45,149 nucleotides of DNA. It comes from Symbiodinium natans. Its lineage: Eukaryota > Sar > Dinophyceae > Suessiales > Symbiodiniaceae. The position numbers and the translations under genes were made by a program. The stretch covers positions 1 to 45,149 of the forward strand of contig CAJNDS010000986.1 of assembly GCA_905221605.1 (NCBI GenBank). Direction: 5' to 3'. The notes beneath the pieces are model-generated. The model was not told where the DNA came from. It saw only the letters and a list, made by a program, of their open reading frames with translations, and made no database searches. Below, piece after piece: positions 32,448 through 44,574 of this stretch; the first letter of the stretch is position 1; each line of letters opens with the position of its first letter.

Positions 32448-34835
32448 CCGGGGAGGCCCCGCATGAGCGGCAGCGGAAAAGCAACACATTCATGGATCCT
32501 GAAATGGGCCGCGGAAAATGACATCTGGCACTATTACGAGAAAACTTGTGAAGAAGACTTGCAGGAAACTTTCGATTCTGAGAAAGCAACAAAACCTTTT
32601 CTGTCCTTGAAAAGCAAACCCTTACAAATAACAGAAAAACTCCTGGAAATTCTACCCTGCTCAAACCCATAGAATTTTCTGAAACCTCGCGGAAACCTTC
32701 GGAAACCCAAGCGGAAACCCAGCGGATACCCAGCGGAAACCCTCGGAAACCCGTGGGAAACCCAAGGAAACCCAGCGGAAACCCAGCGGAAACCCAGCGG
32801 AAACCCTCGGAAACCCTTGGGAAACCCAAGGAAACCCAAAGCCGGTATTCGGAAACCCATCGGAAACCCCTTAGAACGGAGCCGATTCACCCTTTGGAAA
32901 ATTACAAAGGTTTAATGAAGGGGAGCAATGAAGGGGAGCAGTGCAGGCAAGGATCGGACGCCGCCTCCAGTTTTATATTACCGGCGGTTTGCAGAGGGTG
33001 AGTGACCAGCAGACACATTGTCAAACTTCACCGCTCCCGTGCATGCTTTGCCGGAGGCCACATGCGTTCACGCGCAGACAACTCTGGAATTCAAAAGGCT
33101 GCACTGCAATTTACTGCAAGGGATCACTTCTGTGAGCACCACACACAGCGCAGACTTCCACCAAACATGGACTTCAGATACAAACTTCTTCACAAGCGCA
33201 CTCACTGGTCACTGGTCACTGGTCCACCTGATCGGGAGGGCTTGGCTACGCGCTGCTACCAAAACTGCAAGAGCCCTCCTCTAGACTCGAGTCTAGCAAC
33301 TCCACGACCTATCTCATCGCAGTACTCTACGCAAAACTCGAAAAAAATGCCGGCGCAGCGTTCCCAGCAGCTCTGCTGTCACCACGGATGAAAATAACAC
33401 TCGGGAACACATCGTCTAGCCATTCACAGCAGCTACCAGGCTACCACAAGGAAACTGCTCTTGGTAGATATTTCACGCGCATCTAGCAAGCTGACGAGGT
33501 GCGATAAACGTCAGTCAGAGACAGACACTGGCGGAGTCTGCGCCAGGCGCCAGCGCAACGCGCACGCAACTCCTGTCAATGGCATTTCCACTTGTCTCAG
33601 CTGCTCTGCAGCCTCGTTCCCACTGGCTCCAGGACCCCAAAGCTGCTAATACAGCGTATGGCAAGAAGCTCACTGCCACTATTAAAAGCATGTTTTCGAA
33701 GATTCTGAAATGAACGGCAGCATGTTGAAAACCCTGCCCAGCCATTTGAAACCTCCCACTTCGCAGACTTTTCGTTGCAAATGCTAGTAGCTAGCAAACT
33801 CGGGCTCAGATGGCAGCAAGAGCTAGTCTGGTTTTGAAAAACCATAACAAACCTAGCAAATCATCTACTGGAAAGAATTCCAAATCTTGTAGATAGCCAA
33901 AGCTTCATGGGCAGAAACTGCGACTCTGAAAACAGGACCAGAAATAACACGAAAGCCGTGGCCGCGCAAGCGTGACCTCCAGAGTTCATCTTCGTCCGGT
34001 CGCCAATGCCATTACCAAACACGAGCGGCGCTTCAGAACAACAGAGCAACAGCACAAGGAAGAAGGGCGGCAGAGACCGAAGACGGCGCGTCAGCTCCAG
34101 GCTAACTCGGGCCCATTTTCGGGGCCAAATTCCGGCCCCAGAGCTGTATCTGGCGACCCCCGATTTTGGGCTTAGGCGTAAGACAAACACCAATTCAGAC
34201 GGCCCCAAAAATGGGGCCACCAAAAACCATTCCAGGGGCCATCAAGCAACCTCATTTTCGGGCCCCGACAAGATCGACCTCTATTGGCACTGGCACAGCC
34301 TTCCATAATGGTTTCGGAAATCTTAAGCTGCGTTGGACCTGCAACAATCCCAACCAGTGTAAGCTTGTGCAAAGAACCTTATATCTCTGCAACAATACTC
34401 GTCCTTTACCGTTCATCTTCGTCCGGTCGCCAATGCCATTACCAAACACGAGCGGCGCTTCAGAACCACAGAGCAACAGCACAAGGAAGAAGGGCGGCAG
34501 AGACCGAAGACGGCGCGTCAGCTCCAGGCTAACTCGGGCCCATTTTCGGGGCCAAATTCCGGCCCCAGAGCTGTATCTGGCGACCCCCGATTTTGGGCTT
34601 AGGCGCAAGACAAACACCAATTCAGACGGCCCCAAAAATGGGGCCACCAAAAACCATTCCAGGGGCCATCAAGCAACCTCATTTTCGGGCCCCGACAAGA
34701 TCGACCTCTATTGGCACTGGCACAGCCTTCCATAATGGTTTCGGAAATCTTAAGCTGCGTTGGACCTGCAACAATCCCAACCAGTGTAAGCTTGTGCAAA
34801 GAACCTTATACCTCTGCAACAATACTCGTCCTTTG
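32448..34835 (+). repeat. Macrosatellite monomer 5 (2388 bp) with a 427-bp internal duplication
   Basis: The length equals 1949 + 427 (duplication of 33984-34410 as 34411-34837) + 13 (truncated sub-repeat duplicate AATGAAGGGGAGC at about 32928-32940) - 1 (one A lost in GCGGAAAAATGAC near 32515). Confidence 0.96.
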
Positions 34836-34837
34836 CC
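34411..34837 (+). repeat. 427-bp duplicated segment inside monomer 5
   Basis: From GTTCATCTTCGTCCGG the sequence repeats 33984-34410. The junction reads CTTTACC then GTTCATC, where the normal monomer reads CTTTACCGGGGAGG. The two copies differ at a few bases (for example GGCGTAAG versus GGCGCAAG, TATATCTC versus TATACCTC), so the duplication is not brand new or was made between two different monomers. Confidence 0.93.
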
Positions 34838-36791
34838 GGGGAGGCCCCGCATGAGCGGCAGCGGAAAAGCAACACATTCATGGATCCTGAAATGGGCCGC
34901 GGAAAAATGACATCTGGCACTATTACGAGAAAACTTGTGAAGAAGACTTGCAGGAAACTTTCGATTCTGAGAAAGCAACAAAACCTTTTCTGTCCTTGAA
35001 AAGCAAACCCTTACAAATAACAGAAAAACTCCTGGAAATTCTACCCTGCTCAAACCCATAGAATTTTCTGAAACCTCGCGGAAACCTTCGGAAACCCAAG
35101 CGGAAACCCAGCGGATACCCAGCGGAAACCCTCGGAAACCCGTGGGAAACCCAAGGAAACCCAGCGGAAACCCAGCGGAAACCCAGCGGAAACCCTCGGA
35201 AACCCTTGGGAAACCCAAGGAAACCCAAAGCCGGTATTCGGAAACCCATCGGAAACCCCTTAGAACGGAGCCGATTCACCCTTTGGAAAATTACAAAGGT
35301 TTAATGAAGGGGAGCAGTGCAGGCAAGGATCGGACGCCGCCTCCAGTGCTATATTACCGGCGGTTTGCAGAGGGTGAGTGACCAGCAGACACATTGTCAA
35401 ACTTCACCGCTCCCGTGCATGCTTTGCCGGAGGCCACATGCGTTCACGCGCAGACAACTCTGGAATTCAAAAGGCTGCACTGCAATTTACTGCAAGGGAT
35501 CACTTCTGTGAGCACCACACACAGCGCAGACTTCCACCAAACATGGACTTCAGATACAAACTTCTTCACAAGCGCACTCACTGGTCACTGGTCACTGGTC
35601 ACTGGTCCACCTGATCGGGAGGGCTTGGCTACGCGCTGCTACCAAAACTGCAAGAGCCCTCCTCTAGACTCGAGTCTAGCAACTCCACGACCTATCTCAT
35701 CGCAGTACTCTACGCAAAACTCGAAAAAAATGCCGGCGCAGCGTTCCCAGCAGCTCTGCTGTCACCACGGATGAAAATAACACTCGGGAACACATCGTCT
35801 AGCCATTCACAGCAGCTACCAGGCTACCACAAGGAAACTGCTCTTGGGAGATATTTCACGCGCATCTAGCAAGCTGACGAGGTGCGATAAACGTCAGTCA
35901 GAGACAGACACTGGCGGAGTCTGCGCCAGGCGCCAGCGCAACGCGCACGCAACTCCTGTCAATGGCATTTCCACTTGTCTCAGCTGCTCTGCAGCCTCGT
36001 TCCCACTGGCTCCAGGACCCCAAAGCTGCTAATACAGCGTATGGCAAGAAGCTCACTGCCACTATTAAAAGCATGTTTTCGAAGATTCTGAAATGAACGG
36101 CAGCATGTTGAAAACCCTGCCCAGCCATTTGAAACCTCCCACTTCGCAGACTTTTCGTTGCAAATGCTAGTAGCTAGCAAACTCGGGCTCAGATGGCAGC
36201 AAGAGCTAGTCTGGTTTTGAAAAACCATAACAAACCTAGCAAATCATCTACTGGAAAGAATTCCAAATCTTGTAGATAGCCAAAGCTTCATGGGCAGAAA
36301 CTGCGACTCTGAAAACAGGTCCAGAAATAACACGAAAGCCGTGGCCGCGCAAGCGTGACCTCCAGAGTTCATCTTCGTCCGGTCGCCAATGCCATTACCA
36401 AACACGAGCGGCGCTTCAGAACCACAGAGCAACAGCACAAGGAAGAAGGGCGGCAGAGACCGAAGACGGCGCGTCAGCTCCAGGCTAACTCGGGCCCATT
36501 TTCGGGGCCAAATTCCGGCCCCAGAGCTGCATCTGGCGACCCCCGATTTTGGGCTTAGGCGTAAGACAAACACCAATTCAGACGGCCCCAAAAATGGGGC
36601 CACCAAAAACCATTCGAGGGGCCATCAAGCAACCTCATTTTCGGGCCCCGACAAGATCGACCTCTATTGGCACTGGCACAGCCTTCCATAATGGTTTCGG
36701 AAATCTTAAGCTGCGTTGGACCTGCAACAATCCCAACCAGTGTAAGCTTGTGCAAAGAACCTTATACCTCTGCAACAATACTCGTCCTTTA
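34836..36791 (+). repeat. Macrosatellite monomer 6 (1956 bp)
   Basis: 1949 bp plus one extra CACTGGT (four instead of three, about 35578-35605). It has private variants shared only with monomer 10: AGCTGCATCTGG (36526) and ATTCGAGGGG (36612). Confidence 0.97.
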
Positions 36792-38734
36792 CCGGGGAGG
36801 CCCCGCATGAGCGGCAGCGGAAAAGCAACACATTCATGGATCCTGAAATGGGCCGCGGAAAAATGACATCTGGCACTATTACGAGAAAACTTGTGAAGAA
36901 GACTTGCAGGAAACTTTCGATTCTGAGAAAGCAACAAAACCTTTTCTGTCCTTGAAAAGCAAACCCTTACAAATAACAGAAAAACTCCTGGAAATTCTAC
37001 CCTGCTCAAACCCATAGAATTTTCTGAAACCTCGCGGAAACCTTCGGAAACCCAAGCGGAAACCCAGCGGATACCCAGCGGAAACCCTCGGAAACCCGTG
37101 GGAAACCCAAGGAAACCCAGCGGAAACCCAGCGGAAACCCAGCGGAAACCCTCGGAAACCCTTGGGAAACCCAAGGAAACCCAAAGCCGGTATTCGGAAA
37201 CCCATCGGAAACCCCTTAGAACGGAGCCGATTCACCCTTTGGAAAATTACAAAGGTTTAATGAAGGGGAGCAGTGCAGGCAAGGATCGGACGCCGCCTCC
37301 AGTGTTATATTACCGGCGGTTTGCAGAGGGTGAGTGACCAGCAGACACATTGTCAAACTTCACCGCTCCCGTGCATGCTTTGCCGGAGGCCACATGCGTT
37401 CACGCGCAGACAACTCTGGAATTCAAAAGGCTGCACTGCAATTTACTGCAAGGGATCACTTCTGTGAGCACCACACACAGCGCAGACTTCCACCAAACAT
37501 GGACTTCAGATACAAACTTCTTCACAAGCGCACTCACTGGTCACTGGTCACTGGTCCACCTGATCGGGAGGGCTTGGCTACGCGCTGCTACCAAAACTGC
37601 AAGAGCCCTCCTCTAGACTCGAGTCTAGCAACTCCACGACCTATCTCATCGCAGTACTCTGCGCAAAACTCGAAAAAAATGCCGGCGCAGCGTTCCCAGC
37701 AGCTCTGCTGTCACCACGGATGAAAATAACACTCGGGAACACATCGTCTAGCCATTCACAGCAGCTACCAGGCTACCACAAGGAAACTGCTCTTGGGAGA
37801 TATTTCACGCGCATCTAGCAAGCTGACGAGGTGCGATAAACGTCAGTCAGAGACAGACACTGGCGGAGCTGCGCCAGGCGCCAGCGCAACGCGCACGCAA
37901 CTCCTGTCAATGGCATTTCCACTTGTCTCAGCTGCTCTGCAGCCTCGTTCCCACTGGCTCCAGGACCCCAAAGCTGCTAATACAGCGTATGGCAAGAAGC
38001 TCACTGCCACTATTAAAAGCATGTTTTCGAAGATTCTGAAATGAACGGCAGCATGTTGAAAACCCTGCCCAGCCATTTGAAACCTCCCACTTCGCAGACT
38101 TTTCGTTGCAAATGCTAGTAGCTAGCAAACTCGGGCTCAGATGGCAGCAAGAGCTAGTCTGGTTTTGAAAAACCATAACAAACCTAGCAAATCATCTACT
38201 GGAAAGAATTCCAAATCTTGTAGATAGCCAAAGCTTCATGGGCAGAAACTGCGACTCTGAAAACAGGTCCAGAAATAACACGAAAGCCGTGGCCGCGCAA
38301 GCGTGACCTCCAGAGTTCATCTTCGTCCGGTCGCCAGTGCCATTACCAAACACGAGCGGCGCTTCAGAACCACAGAGCAACAGCACAAGGAAGAAGGGCG
38401 GCAGAGACCGAAGACGGCGCGTCAGCTCCAGGCTAACTCGGGCACATTTTCGGGGCCAAATTCCGGCCCCAGAGCTGTATCTGGCGACCCCCGATTTTGG
38501 GCTTAGGCGTAAGACAAACACCAATTCAGACGGCCCCAAAAATGGGGCCACCAAAAACCATTCCAGGGGCCATCAAGCAACCTCATTTTCGGGCCCCGAC
38601 AAGATCGACCTCTATTGGCACTGGCCTTCCATAATGGTTTCGGAAATCTTAAGCTGCGTTGGACCTGCAACAATCCCAACCAGTGTAAGCTTGTGCAAAG
38701 AACCTTATACCTCTGCAACAATACTCGTCCTTTA
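36792..38734 (+). repeat. Macrosatellite monomer 7 (1943 bp)
   Basis: 1949 bp minus one base (GGAGCTGCG, 37865) and minus five (CACAG lost in CACTGGCACAGCCTTCC, about 38624). Monomer 9 has the same pair of deletions. The 5-bp loss shifts the plus frame crossing it, so the frame is not under protein constraint. Confidence 0.97.
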
Positions 38735-38969
38735 CCGGGGAGGCCCCGCATGAGCGGCAGCGGAAAAGCAACACATTCATGGATCCTGAAATGGGCCGCA
38801 GAAAAATGACATCTGGCACTATTACGAGAAAACTTGTGAAGAAGACTTGCAGGAAACTTTCGATTCTGAGAAAGCAACAAAACCTTTTCTGTCCTTGAAA
38901 AGCAAACCCTTACAAATAACAGAAAAACTCCTGGAAATTCTACCCTGCTCAAACCCATAGAATTTTCTG

Positions 38970-39160
38970 AAACCTCGCGGAAACCTTCGGAAACCCAAGC
39001 GGAAACCCAGCGGATACCCAGCGGAAACCCTCGGAAACCCGTGGGAAACCCAAGGAAACCCAGCGGAAACCCAGCGGAAACCCAGCGGAAACCCTCGGAA
39101 ACCCTTGGGAAACCCAAGGAAACCCAAAGCCGGTATTCGGAAACCCATCGGAAACCCCTT
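38970..39160 (+). repeat. GGAAACCC short sub-repeat block (representative, present in every monomer)
   Basis: About 15 units of the form CGGAAACCCAG, CGGAAACCCTC and GGGAAACCCAA, with 10-11 bp spacing, e.g. CCAGCGGAAACCCAGCGGAA. The block gives rise to frames such as GFPRVSEGFRWVSAGFPLGF on the minus strand and NPAETQRKPSET on the plus strand, which should not be taken as proteins. Equivalent blocks lie about 1949 bp apart across the array. Confidence 0.92.
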
Positions 39161-40383
39161 AGAACGGAGCCGGTTCACCCTTTGGAAAATTACAAAGGTT
39201 TAATGAAGGGGAGCAGTGCAGGCAAGGATCGGACGCCGCCTCCAGTGTTATATTACCGGCGGTTTGCAGAGGGTGAGTGACCAGCAGACACATTGTCAAA
39301 CTTCACCGCTCCCGTGCATGCTTTGCCGGAGGCCACATGCGTTCACGCGCAGACAACTCTGGAATTCAAAAGGCTGCACTGCAATTTACTGCAAGGGATC
39401 ACTTCTGTGAGCACCACACACAGCGCAGACTTCCACCAAACATGGACTTCAGATACAAACTTCTTCACAAGCGCACTCACTGGTCACTGGTCACTGGTCC
39501 ACCTGATCGGGAGGGCTTGGCTACGCGCTGCTACCAAAACTGCAAGAGCCCTCCTCTAGACTCGAGTCTAGCAACTCCACGACCTATCTCATCGCAGTAC
39601 TCTACGAAAAACTCGAAAAAAATGCCGGCGCAGCGTTCCCAGCAGCTCTGCTGTCACCACGGATGAAAATAACACTCGGGAACACATCGTCTAGCCATTC
39701 ACAGCAGCTACCAGGCTACCACAAGGAAACTGCTCTTGGGAGATATTTCACGCGCATCGAGCAAGCTGACGAGGTGCGATAAACGTCAGTCAGAGACAGA
39801 CACTGGCGGAGTCTGCGCCAGGCGCCAGCGCAACGCGCACGCAACTCCTGTCAATGGAATTTCCACTTGTCTCAGCTGCTCTGCAGCCTCGTTCCCACTG
39901 GCTCCAGGACCCCAAAGCTGATAATACAGCGTATGGCAAGAAGCTCACTGCCACTATTAAAAGCATGTTTTCGAAGATTCTGAAATGAACGGCAGCATGT
40001 TGAAAACCCTGCCCAGCCATTTGAAACCTCCCACTTCGCAGACTTTTCGTTGCAAATGCTAGTAGCTAGCAAACTCGGGCTCAGATGGCAGCAAGAGCTA
40101 GTCTGGTTTTGAAAAACCATAACAAACCTAGCAAATCATCTACTGGAAAGAATTCCAAATCTTGTAGATAGCCAAAGCTTCATGGGCAGAAACTGCGACT
40201 CTGAAAACAGGTCCAGAAATAACACGAAAGCCGTGGCCGCGCAAGCGTGACCTCCAGAGTTCATCTTCGTCCGGTCGCCAATGCCATTACCAAACACGAG
40301 CGGCGCTTCAGAACCACAGAGCAACAGCACAAGGAAGAAGGGCGGCAGAGACCGAAGACGGCGCGTCAGCCCCAGGCTAACTC

Positions 40384-40541
40384 GGGCCCATTTTCGGGGC
40401 CAAATTCCGGCCCCAGAGCTGTATCTGGCGACCCCCGATTTTGGGCTTAGGCGTAAGACAAACACCAATTCAGACGGCCCCAAAAATGGGGCCACCAAAA
40501 ACCATTCCAGGGGCCATCAAGCAACCTCATTTTCGGGCCCC
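40384..40541. repeat. GGCCCC/GGGGCC hairpin cluster (representative, present in every monomer)
   Basis: Seven GGGCCC/GGGGCC/GGCCCC motifs occur within 158 bp, including the perfect hairpin GGCCCCAAAAATGGGGCC (40476-40493) and GGGGCC-AAATTCC-GGCCCC upstream. The arrangement suggests a structured or protein-bound segment, but no known motif was recognised. Confidence 0.8.
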
Positions 40542-40683
40542 GACAAGATCGACCTCTATTGGCACTGGCACAGCCTTCCATAATGGTTTCGGAAATCTTA
40601 AGCTGCGTTGGACCTGCAACAATCCCAACCAGTGTAAGCTTGTGCAAAGAACCTTATACCTCTGCAACAATACTCGTCCTTTA

Positions 40684-42626
40684 CCGGGGATGCCCCGCAT
40701 GAGCGGCAGCGGAAAAGCAACACATTCATGGATCCTGAAATGGGCCGCGGAAAAATGACATCTGGCACTATTACGAGAAAACTTGTGAAGAATACTTGCA
40801 GGAAACTTTCGATTCTGAGAAAGCAACAAAACCTTTTCTGTCCTTGAAAAGCAAACCCTTACAAATAACAGAAAAACTCCTGGAAATTCTACCCTGCTCA
40901 AACCCATAGAATTTTCTGAAACCTCGCGGAAACCTTCGGAAACCCAAGCGGAAACCCAGCGGATACCCAGCTGAAACCCTCGGAAACCCGTGGGAAACCC
41001 AAGGAAACCCAGCGGAAACCCAGCGGAAACCCAGCGGAAACCCTCGGAAACCCTTGGGAAACCCAAGGAAACCCAAAGCCGGTATTCGGAAACCCATCAG
41101 AAACCCCTTAGAACGGAGCCGATTCACCCTTTGGAAAATTACAAAGGTTTAATGAAGGGGAGCAGTGCAGGCAAGGATCGGACGCCGCCTCCAGTGTTAT
41201 ATTACCGGCGGTTTGCAGAGGGTGAGTGACCAGCAGACACATTGTCAAACTCCACCGCTCCCGTGCATGCTTTGCCGGAGGCCACATGCGTTCACGCGCA
41301 GACAACTCTGGAATTCAAAAGGCTGCACTGCAATTTACTGCAAGGGATCACTTCTGTGAGCACCACACACAGCGCAGACTTCCACCAAACATGGACTTCA
41401 GATACAAACTTCTTCACAAGCGCACTCACTGGTCACTGGTCACTGGTCCACCTGATCGGGAGGGCTTGGCTACGCGCTGCTACCAAAACTGCAAGAGCCC
41501 TCCTCTAGACTCGAGTCTAGCAACTCCACGACCTATCTCATCGCAGTACTCTACGCAAAACTCGAAAAAAATGCCGGCGCAGCGTTCCCAGCAGCTCTGC
41601 TGTCACCACGGATGAAAATAACACTCGGGAACACATCGTCTAGCCATTCACAGCAGCTACCAGGCTACCACAAGGAAACTGCTCTTGGGAGATATTTCAC
41701 GCGCATCTAGCAAGCTGACGAGGTGCGATAAACGTCAGTCAGAGACAGACACTGGCGGAGCTGCGCCAGGCGCCAGCGCAACGCGCACGCAACTCCTGTC
41801 AATGGCATTTCCACTTGTCTCAGCTGCTCTGCAGCCTCGTTCCCACTGGCTCCAGGACCCCAAAGCTGCTAATACAGCGTATGGCAAGAAGCTCACTGCC
41901 ACTATTAAAAGCATGTTTTCGAAGATTCTGAAATGAACGGCAGCATGTTGAAAACCCTGCCCAGCCATTTGAAACCTCCCACTTCGCAAACTTTTCGTTG
42001 CAAATGCTAGTAGCTAGCAAACTCGGGCTCAGATGGCAGCAAGAGCTAGTCTGGTTTTGAAAAACCATAACAAACCTAGCAAATCATCTACTGGAAAGAA
42101 TTCCAAATCTTGTAGATAGCCAAAGCTTCATGGGCAGAAACTGCGACTCTGAAAACAGGTCCAGAAATAACACGAAAGCCGTGGCCGCGCAAGCGTGACC
42201 TCCAGAGTTCATCTTCGTCCGGTCGCCAATGCCATTACCAAACACGAGCGGCGCTTCAGAACCACAGAGCAACAGCACAAGGAAGAAGGGCGGCAGAGAC
42301 CGAAGACGGCGCGTCAGCCCCAGGCTAACTCGGGCCCATTTTCGGGGCCAAATTCCGGCCCCAGAGCTGTATCTGGCGACCCCCGATTTTGGGCTTAGGC
42401 GTAAGACAAACACCAATTCAGACGGCCCCAAAAATGGGGCCACCAAAAACCATTCCAGGGGCCATCAAGCAACCTCATTTTCGGGCCCCGACAAGATCGA
42501 CCTCTATTGGCACTGGCCTTCCATAATGGTTTCGGAAATCTTAAGCTGCGTTGGACCTGCAACAATCCCAACCAGTGTAAGCTTGTGCAAAGAACCTTAT
42601 ACCTCTGCAACAATACTCGTCCTTTA
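40684..42626 (+). repeat. Macrosatellite monomer 9 (1943 bp)
   Basis: It carries the same 1-base and 5-base deletions as monomer 7 (41758 and about 42518), plus GTCAGCCCCAGG (42315) shared with monomer 8 and GGGATGCCCCGC (40687) shared with monomer 10. It is therefore a mosaic of neighbours on both sides. Confidence 0.97.
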
Positions 42627-44574
42627 CCGGGGATGCCCCGCATGAGCGGCAGCGGAAAAGCAACACATTCATGGATCCTGAAATGGGCCGCGGAAAAATG
42701 ACATCTGGCACTATTACGAGAAAACTTGTGAAGAAGACTTGCAGGAAACTTTCGATTCTGAGAAAGCAACAAAACCTTTTCTGTCCTTGAAAAGCAAACC
42801 CTTACAAATAACAGAAAAACTCCTGGAAATTCTACCCTGCTCAAACCCATAGAATTTTCTGAAACCTCGCGGAAACCTTCGGAAACCCAAGCGGAAACCC
42901 AGCGGATACCCAGCGGAAACCCTCGGAAACCCGTGGGAAACCCAAGGAAACCCAGCGGAAACCCAGCGGAAACCCAGCGGAAACCCTCGGAAACCCTTCG
43001 GAAACCCAAGGAAACCCAAAGCCGGTATTCGGAAACCCATCGGAAACCCCTTAGAACGGAGCCGATTCACCCGTTGGAAAATTACAAAGGTTTAATGAAG
43101 GGGAGCAGTGCAGGCAAGGATCGGACGCCGCCTCCAGTGTTATATTACCGGCGGTTTGCAGAGGGTGAGTGACCAGCAGACACATTGTCAAACTTCACCG
43201 CTCCCGTGCATGCTTTGCCGGAGGCCACATGCGTTCACGCGCAGACAACTCTGGAATTCAAAAGGCTGCACTGCAATTTACTGCAAGGGATCACTTCTGT
43301 GAGCACCACACACAGCGCAGACTTCCACCAAACATAGACTTCAGATACAAACTTCTTCACAAGCGCACTCACTGGTCACTGGTCACTGGTCCACCTGATC
43401 GGGAGGGCTTGGCTACGCGCTGCTACCAAAACTGCAAGAGCCCTCCTCTAGACTCGAGTCTAGCAACTCCACGACCTATCTCATCGCAGTACTCTACGCA
43501 AAACTCGAAAAAAATGCCGGCGCAGCGTTCCCAGCAGCTCTGCTGTCACCACGGATGAAAATAACACTCGGGAACACATCGTCTAGCCATTCACAGCAGC
43601 TACCAGGCTACCACAAGGAAACTGCTCTTGGGAGATATTTCACGCGCATCTAGCAAGCTGACGAGGTGCGATAAACGTCAGTCAGAGACAGACACTGGCG
43701 GAGCTGCGCCAGGCGCCAGCGCAACGCGCACGCAACTCCTGTCAATGGCATTTCCACTTGTCTCAGCTGCTCTGCAGCCTCGTTCCCACTGGCTCCAGGA
43801 CCCCAAAGCTGCTAATACAGCGTATGGCAAGAAGCTCACTGCCACTATTAAAAGCATGTTCTCGAAGATTCTGAAATGAACGGCAGCATGTTGAAAACCC
43901 TGCCCAGCCATTTGAAACCTCCCACTTCGCAGACTTTTCGTTGCAAATGCTAGTAGCTAGCAAACTCGGGCTCAGATGGCAGCAAGAGCTAGTCTGGTTT
44001 TGAAAAACCATAACAAACCTAGCAAATCATCTACTGGAAAGAATTCCAAATCTTGTAGATAGCCAAAGCTTCATGGGCAGAAACTGCGACTCTGAAAACA
44101 GGTCCAGAAATAACACGAAAGCCGTGGCCGCGCAAGCGTGACCTCCAGAGTTCATCTTCGTCCGGTCGCCAATGCCATTACCAAACACGAGCGGCGCTTC
44201 AGAACCACAGAGCAACAGCACAAGGAAGAAGGGCGGCAGAGACCGAAGACGGCGCGTCAGCTCCAGGCTAACTCGGGCCCATTTTCGGGGCCAAATTCCG
44301 GCCCCAGAGCTGCATCTGGCGACCCCCGATTTTGGGCTTAGGCGTAAGACAAACACCAATTCAGACGGCCCCAAAAATGGGGCCACCAAAAACCATTCGA
44401 GGGGCCATCAAGCAACCTCATTTTCGGGCCCCGACAAGATCGACCTCTATTGGCACTGGCACAGCCTTCCATAATGGTTTCGGAAATCTTAAGCTGCGTT
44501 GGACCTGCAACAATCCCAACCAGTGTAAGCTTGTGCAAAGAACCTTATACCTCTGCAACAATACTCGTCCTTTA
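42627..44574 (+). repeat. Macrosatellite monomer 10 (1948 bp)
   Basis: 1949 bp minus the single GGAGCTGCG base (43699). It has GGGATGCCCCGC (42630) like monomer 9, CATGTTCTCGAAG (43855) like monomer 4, and AGCTGCATCTGG plus ATTCGAGGGG (44309, 44394) like monomer 6. Confidence 0.97.

Larger units (their letters stand above)
38735..40683 (+). repeat. Macrosatellite monomer 8 (1949 bp, reference form)
   Basis: This monomer has the basic length with no visible indel and serves as reference. Sub-blocks: GGAAACCC-rich segment at about 38970-39160; 49-bp sub-repeat at 39199-39247; CACTGGT x3 at 39478-39498; palindrome CTAGACTCGAGTCTAG at 39556-39571; TGCTAG-TAG-CTAGCA at 40057-40071; GGCCCC/GGGGCC cluster at 40384-40541. 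Base variants include CGGTTCACCC (39171, shared with partial monomer 11) and GTCAGCCCCAGG (40366, shared with monomer 9). Confidence 0.97.
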
